From Indolivaga alginatilytica (GTDB lineage Bacteria > Bacteroidota > Bacteroidia > Bacteroidales > Dysgonomonadaceae): 64,000 nt of DNA. Where the stretch lies: assembly GCF_003201355.1 (NCBI RefSeq), contig NZ_QICL01000014.1, positions 1-64,000 of the forward strand, in the 5' to 3' direction. Position numbers and translations under genes: made by a program. The notes beneath the pieces are model-generated. The model made no database searches, had not been told where the DNA came from, and was given only the letters and a program-made list of their open reading frames with translations. Shown here in pieces: positions 59,975-64,000 of the stretch. Each line of letters opens with the position of its first letter. Position 1 is the first letter of the stretch.

Positions 59975-60034
59975 ATAGTTTGACTGAGAATATCAATATA
60001 AAATAGATCAAACAAATAATAAAAAATTAGAATT

Positions 60035-60304
60035 ATGAGTATTAAACCTTTAGCAGATAGAGTGCTTGTTAAGCCAGCTGCGGCAGAAGAAAAAACTGTA
60101 GGAGGAATCATTATTCCTGATACCGCAAAAGAAAAACCATTGAAAGGCGAAGTTGTTGCCGTAGGTAACGGAACAAAAGACGAAGAAATGGTATTGAAAG
60201 CCGGGGATCAGGTACTTTATGGTAAATATGCCGGTACTGAAATAGAATTGGAAGGCGAAAACTTTCTGATTATGCGTCAGTCTGATGTACTTGCTATAAT
60301 TTAA
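60035..60304 (+). CDS. groES: Co-chaperonin GroES
   Basis: An 89-aa Gro[22 protein letters not shown] then [13 protein letters not shown] (mobile loop that contacts GroEL), [20 protein letters not shown] and [13 protein letters not shown]. It caps the GroEL chamber for protein folding. The TAA stop codon is the first triplet of a full dispersed repeat that fills the spacer to groEL. Confidence 0.97.
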   Translation: MSIKPLADRVLVKPAAAEEKTVGGIIIPDTAKEKPLKGEVVAVGNGTKDEEMVLKAGDQVLYGKYAGTEIELEGENFLIMRQSDVLAII

Positions 60305-60391
60305 GGTCGCAGACCTTTTTATAGCTTTGGTTAGCATAAAAACCAGAGGTAGTTATATTTAAAATATAGCAATAAATATTTAACGGTATTT
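60302..60391 (-). repeat. Dispersed hairpin repeat, copy 18 (full length, inside groESL)
   Basis: TAAGGTCGCAGACCTTTTTA (TAA is the groES stop), TAGCTTTGGTTAGCATAAAA, then AGTTATATTTAAAATATAGC and AATAAATATTTAACGGTATT. It lies within the groES-groEL transcript and shares the AATAAATATTTA end with copy 4. Confidence 0.85.
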
Positions 60392-60403
60392 TTAAAGAAT
60401 TAA

Positions 60404-62044
<1,641 letters not shown>

Positions 62045-62078
62045 TTCGTCATTCGCTGTAATAAAGAATTAATGATAG

Positions 62079-62112
62079 AAAACGCTTTCGGATATTTCCG
62101 GAAGCGTTTTTA
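62079..62112 (+). terminator. Terminator of groESL
   Basis: AAAACGCTTTCGGA and TCCGGAAGCGTTTT form a 14-bp stem with one T-G pair and a 4-nt loop, followed by TATTTTAT. Confidence 0.85.
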
Positions 62113-62200
62113 TTTTATGGATAGAAATAAGGTAGTAGTCGTGATGCTGTTTTAGGTAAATTGGTTTTTATTCAGTATGTTTGAGTCTTGCTATGACCAA

Positions 62201-62226
62201 TTGAAATAAACAGGTCTGTGACCTCT
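62201..62226 (+). repeat. Dispersed repeat, copy 19 (palindrome end)
   Basis: TTGAAATAAACAGGTCTGTG then ACCTCT; the palindrome is AGGTCTGTGACCT. It ends about 15 bp before the ATG of the dehydrogenase-like gene. Confidence 0.7.
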
Positions 62227-62240
62227 AAAATAATCTTTCT

Positions 62241-63149
62241 ATGAAATTTCAGAAAATAACGATGATCGATGCTTGTCGTTTAACGGAGAATGCAATTCCC
62301 GAAATTCAAAAACTATCAATCGAACCTCTTAAATTATATTGGAGCTATCCTTCGTCAGAAGAAGAGGTGATCGAACGAATTGGTGATAGTGATTGTATAT
62401 TAGTGAGTTTTCAGACACAACTTACTCCTAAGATTATAGCAGCTGCTCCCAATCTGAAGTATATTGGTATGTGTTGTAGTCTTTTCAGTGAAGAGTCATC
62501 AAGCGTTAATATTCCAGCTTCCAGAGAACGGGGAATCGTTGTAAAAGGTGTAAAGGATTATGGAGATGAAGGCGTTGTAGAATTTATCTTTAGTCAATTA
62601 ATCAATTTAGGTAAAGGGTACGGCAAATATCAATGGAAAGAAGAGCCTTGCGAACTTGGAGGGAAAAGTATAGGTATAATCGGAATGGGTACTCTAGGTA
62701 AGATGGTTGCCGCTGCTGCCCGTTCATTTGGGATGAAGGTTTACTATTATAGTAAAACACGGAAGGCAGATGAGGAGGCTAGAGGATCGGAGTTTTTACC
62801 TCTTAAAGATCTGATGGCTGCAAGTGATGTTGTAACTCTACACTTGCCTCGTTATACAGTTCTCGTGAATGAAGAGGAATTTGCATGCAAGAAGAAAAGC
62901 TCAGTATTCATTAATACTTCTTTTGGACCTTTATTTGATAAAGATGCTTTTGTTAAGTTTATGAATGCAGACAAAACTTCTTTTGCTTTTTTTGATGCAG
63001 ATGGGGTGGGAGTATATTATAAGGAGTTTGCAGAAATGGAAAATATTGTACTCTATGATAAGTCAGCAGGATTTACACGGGAATCCAAAGAAAGGCTATC
63101 ACAAAAAGCAATAGAGAATATGATTGCTTTTTTGAAGGAAGGAAAATAA
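62241..63149 (+). CDS. D-2-hydroxyacid-dehydrogenase-like protein lacking the catalytic triad
   Basis: A 302-aa protein with the D-isomer-specific 2-hydroxyacid dehydrogenase fold: LKYIGMCCSLFSEESSSVNI, YGDEGVVEFIFSQLINLGKG, and the NAD-binding KSIGIIGMGTLGKMVAAAAR. At the positions of the catalytic Arg, Glu and His the sequence reads INTSFGP (Phe for Arg), FFDADGVG (Gly for Glu) and YDKSAGF (Lys for His). I recall close relatives in other Bacteroidota with the same changes, so this is probably a conserved NAD(P)-binding family with another role, not a broken gene. The actual reaction is unknown. Confidence 0.8.
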   Translation: MKFQKITMIDACRLTENAIPEIQKLSIEPLKLYWSYPSSEEEVIERIGDSDCILVSFQTQLTPKIIAAAPNLKYIGMCCSLFSEESSSVNIPASRERGIVVKGVKDYGDEGVVEFIFSQLINLGKGYGKYQWKEEPCELGGKSIGIIGMGTLGKMVAAAARSFGMKVYYYSKTRKADEEARGSEFLPLKDLMAASDVVTLHLPRYTVLVNEEEFACKKKSSVFINTSFGPLFDKDAFVKFMNADKTSFAFFDADGVGVYYKEFAEMENIVLYDKSAGFTRESKERLSQKAIENMIAFLKEGK

Positions 63150-63177
63150 GTTTTTTAGATTATGGTCTCTGAAAATA

Positions 63178-63209
63178 AAATAGGCTATTCCATTCGGAAT
63201 AGCCTATTT
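63178..63209. terminator. Terminator between convergent genes
   Basis: AAATAGGCTATTCC and GGAATAGCCTATTT pair perfectly around ATTC. It is shared by the dehydrogenase-like gene and leftward pnp. Confidence 0.88.
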
Positions 63210-63235
63210 CTATATAAATAGAATCTTTGATTCTT

Positions 63236-64000
63236 TTATTCAGCAGCAGGAGCTTCAGCTTGAGGAGCATCACCTTCTTTTCTTACTACAGGTCTGTCAG
63301 GACGAGGAGGGCGAGGAAGAAGAGCTTTGCGTGATAGTTTTATTTTGCCTGTTTTAGCATCAACATCTACCAATTTCACTTCTATCATATCACCTTCTTT
63401 AAGACCTGATTCTTCAATCGTTTCAACACGATCCCAAGATAGTTCCGAGATGTGAAGTAAACCGTCTTTTCCGGGTAAGAATTCGCAAAAAGCACCGTAT
63501 GGCATTATCGAGCGAACTTTAGCAGTGTATATTTCTCCAATTTCAGGAACTGTAACAATACCTTTAACTCTAGCCATTGCAGCATCAATAGAAGCTTTGT
63601 TGGTTGCAGATATTTCTACACGACCTTGGTTGTCTACCTCTTCGATAGTAACAGTTGCACCAGTTTCTTCTTGAATACCTTGTATGATTTTTCCACCAGG
63701 TCCGATAACTGCTCCGATAAATTCTTTGGCAATCATTATGATCTCGATACGTGGAGCATTTGGTTTAAGATCTTCTCTTGGTCCCGATAGAGTTTCCAAT
63801 ACCTTGCCTAAGATGTGTAAACGACCCTCACGAGCTTGGTTTAATGCTTTTTCTAAGATTTCGAAAGACAACCCGTCTACCTTTATATCCATTTGAGTAG
63901 CAGTGATACCGTCTCTTGTTCCACAAACTTTAAAGTCCATGTCGCCTAAGTGGTCTTCGTCTCCTAAAATGTCAGAAAGTACAGCGAAATTTGTTCCTTT
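63236..64000 (-). CDS. pnp: Polyribonucleotide nucleotidyltransferase, C-terminal part
   Basis: The last 254 residues of PNPase; the 5' part is beyond the window. The visible text starts in the second RNase PH domain ([20 protein letters not shown] with the catalytic Asp residues), followed by a KH domain ([20 protein letters not shown]) and an S1 domain ([32 protein letters not shown]). A Pro/Arg/Ala-rich tail ends the protein. PNPase degrades RNA 3' to 5' with phosphate. The frame is open through base 64000. Confidence 0.96.
   Translation of the reverse strand, partial: KGTNFAVLSDILGDEDHLGDMDFKVCGTRDGITATQMDIKVDGLSFEILEKALNQAREGRLHILGKVLETLSGPREDLKPNAPRIEIIMIAKEFIGAVIGPGGKIIQGIQEETGATVTIEEVDNQGRVEISATNKASIDAAMARVKGIVTVPEIGEIYTAKVRSIMPYGAFCEFLPGKDGLLHISELSWDRVETIEESGLKEGDMIEVKLVDVDAKTGKIKLSRKALLPRPPRPDRPVVRKEGDAPQAEAPAAE

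Noticed and set aside
59790-60034. CIRCE operator upstream of groES
   Set aside because: Searched for TTAGCACTC and its inverted partner; absent.

Overview
The window reads as chromosomal DNA of an AT-rich member of the Bacteroidota, most likely near Dysgonomonas (the genus is inferred; no marker was compared). Supporting signs are start codons preceded by A-rich stretches rather than Shine-Dalgarno sites, promoters of the TTTG / TANNTTTG type, Bacteroidota-specific families (DUF3822, DUF4924, DUF2023, PcfK-like, DUF4369-TlpA redoxins) and many lipoproteins. No rRNA, tRNA, transposase or CRISPR array was found.

Layout. 1-1.5 kb: leftward genes typical of Bacteroides-type conjugative elements (PcfK-like, an 86-aa protein, a SLOG/DUF1273 gene broken by an in-frame TGA, a small membrane protein). 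1.9-7 kb: a lipoprotein, a cobalamin riboswitch with no gene directly behind it, then a three-gene biotin-dependent acyl-CoA carboxylase operon. 7-13 kb: leftward genes (exported aldo/keto reductase, MarC, a stand-alone TonB-plug-like protein, RmlD, DUF4924, glycosyltransferase, RsmD, DUF3822). 13.4-24 kb: RecD-like helicase, an ECF sigma factor with a membrane/barrel partner, the L13-S9-S2-EF-Ts translation block, PdxH, a second ECF sigma factor and DinB. 24-28 kb: TM2/DUF2752 proteins and ValS. 28-35 kb: a surface-glycan cluster (two GT2 enzymes, a CMP-sugar synthetase-like enzyme, a pyruvate-aldolase-like fusion protein, a GT-B-like protein) and a divergent methyltransferase-like gene. 35-46 kb: phosphoesterase, DUF187-type glycosidase, RlmL-type methyltransferase, a frameshifted AbiH, nucleotidyltransferase, Tex, flavodoxin plus DUF2023. 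45.5-50 kb: two unknown genes and an aminotransferase / cytidylyltransferase / TagF-like operon. 50-60 kb: GH3 glucosidase, three TlpA-like redoxins, photolyase, a barrel-like protein. 60-64 kb: GroES-GroEL, a dehydrogenase-like protein and the 3' part of pnp.

The most striking feature is a dispersed intergenic repeat present in about 19 full or partial copies. The full unit is about 85-95 bp and can fold into three hairpins. It ends in a short palindrome (core AGGTC-N3-GACCT) that either contains the stop codon of the neighbouring gene (nine genes) or lies 12-31 bp before an ATG (five genes). Stems are kept while loops vary, and one copy carries paired changes in both arms. This suggests a small mobile or RNA-level element tied to gene ends. 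Two gene sets may be uncharacterised surface-modification pathways: the aldolase/CMP-transferase cluster and the HisC-like/LicC-like/TagF-like operon.
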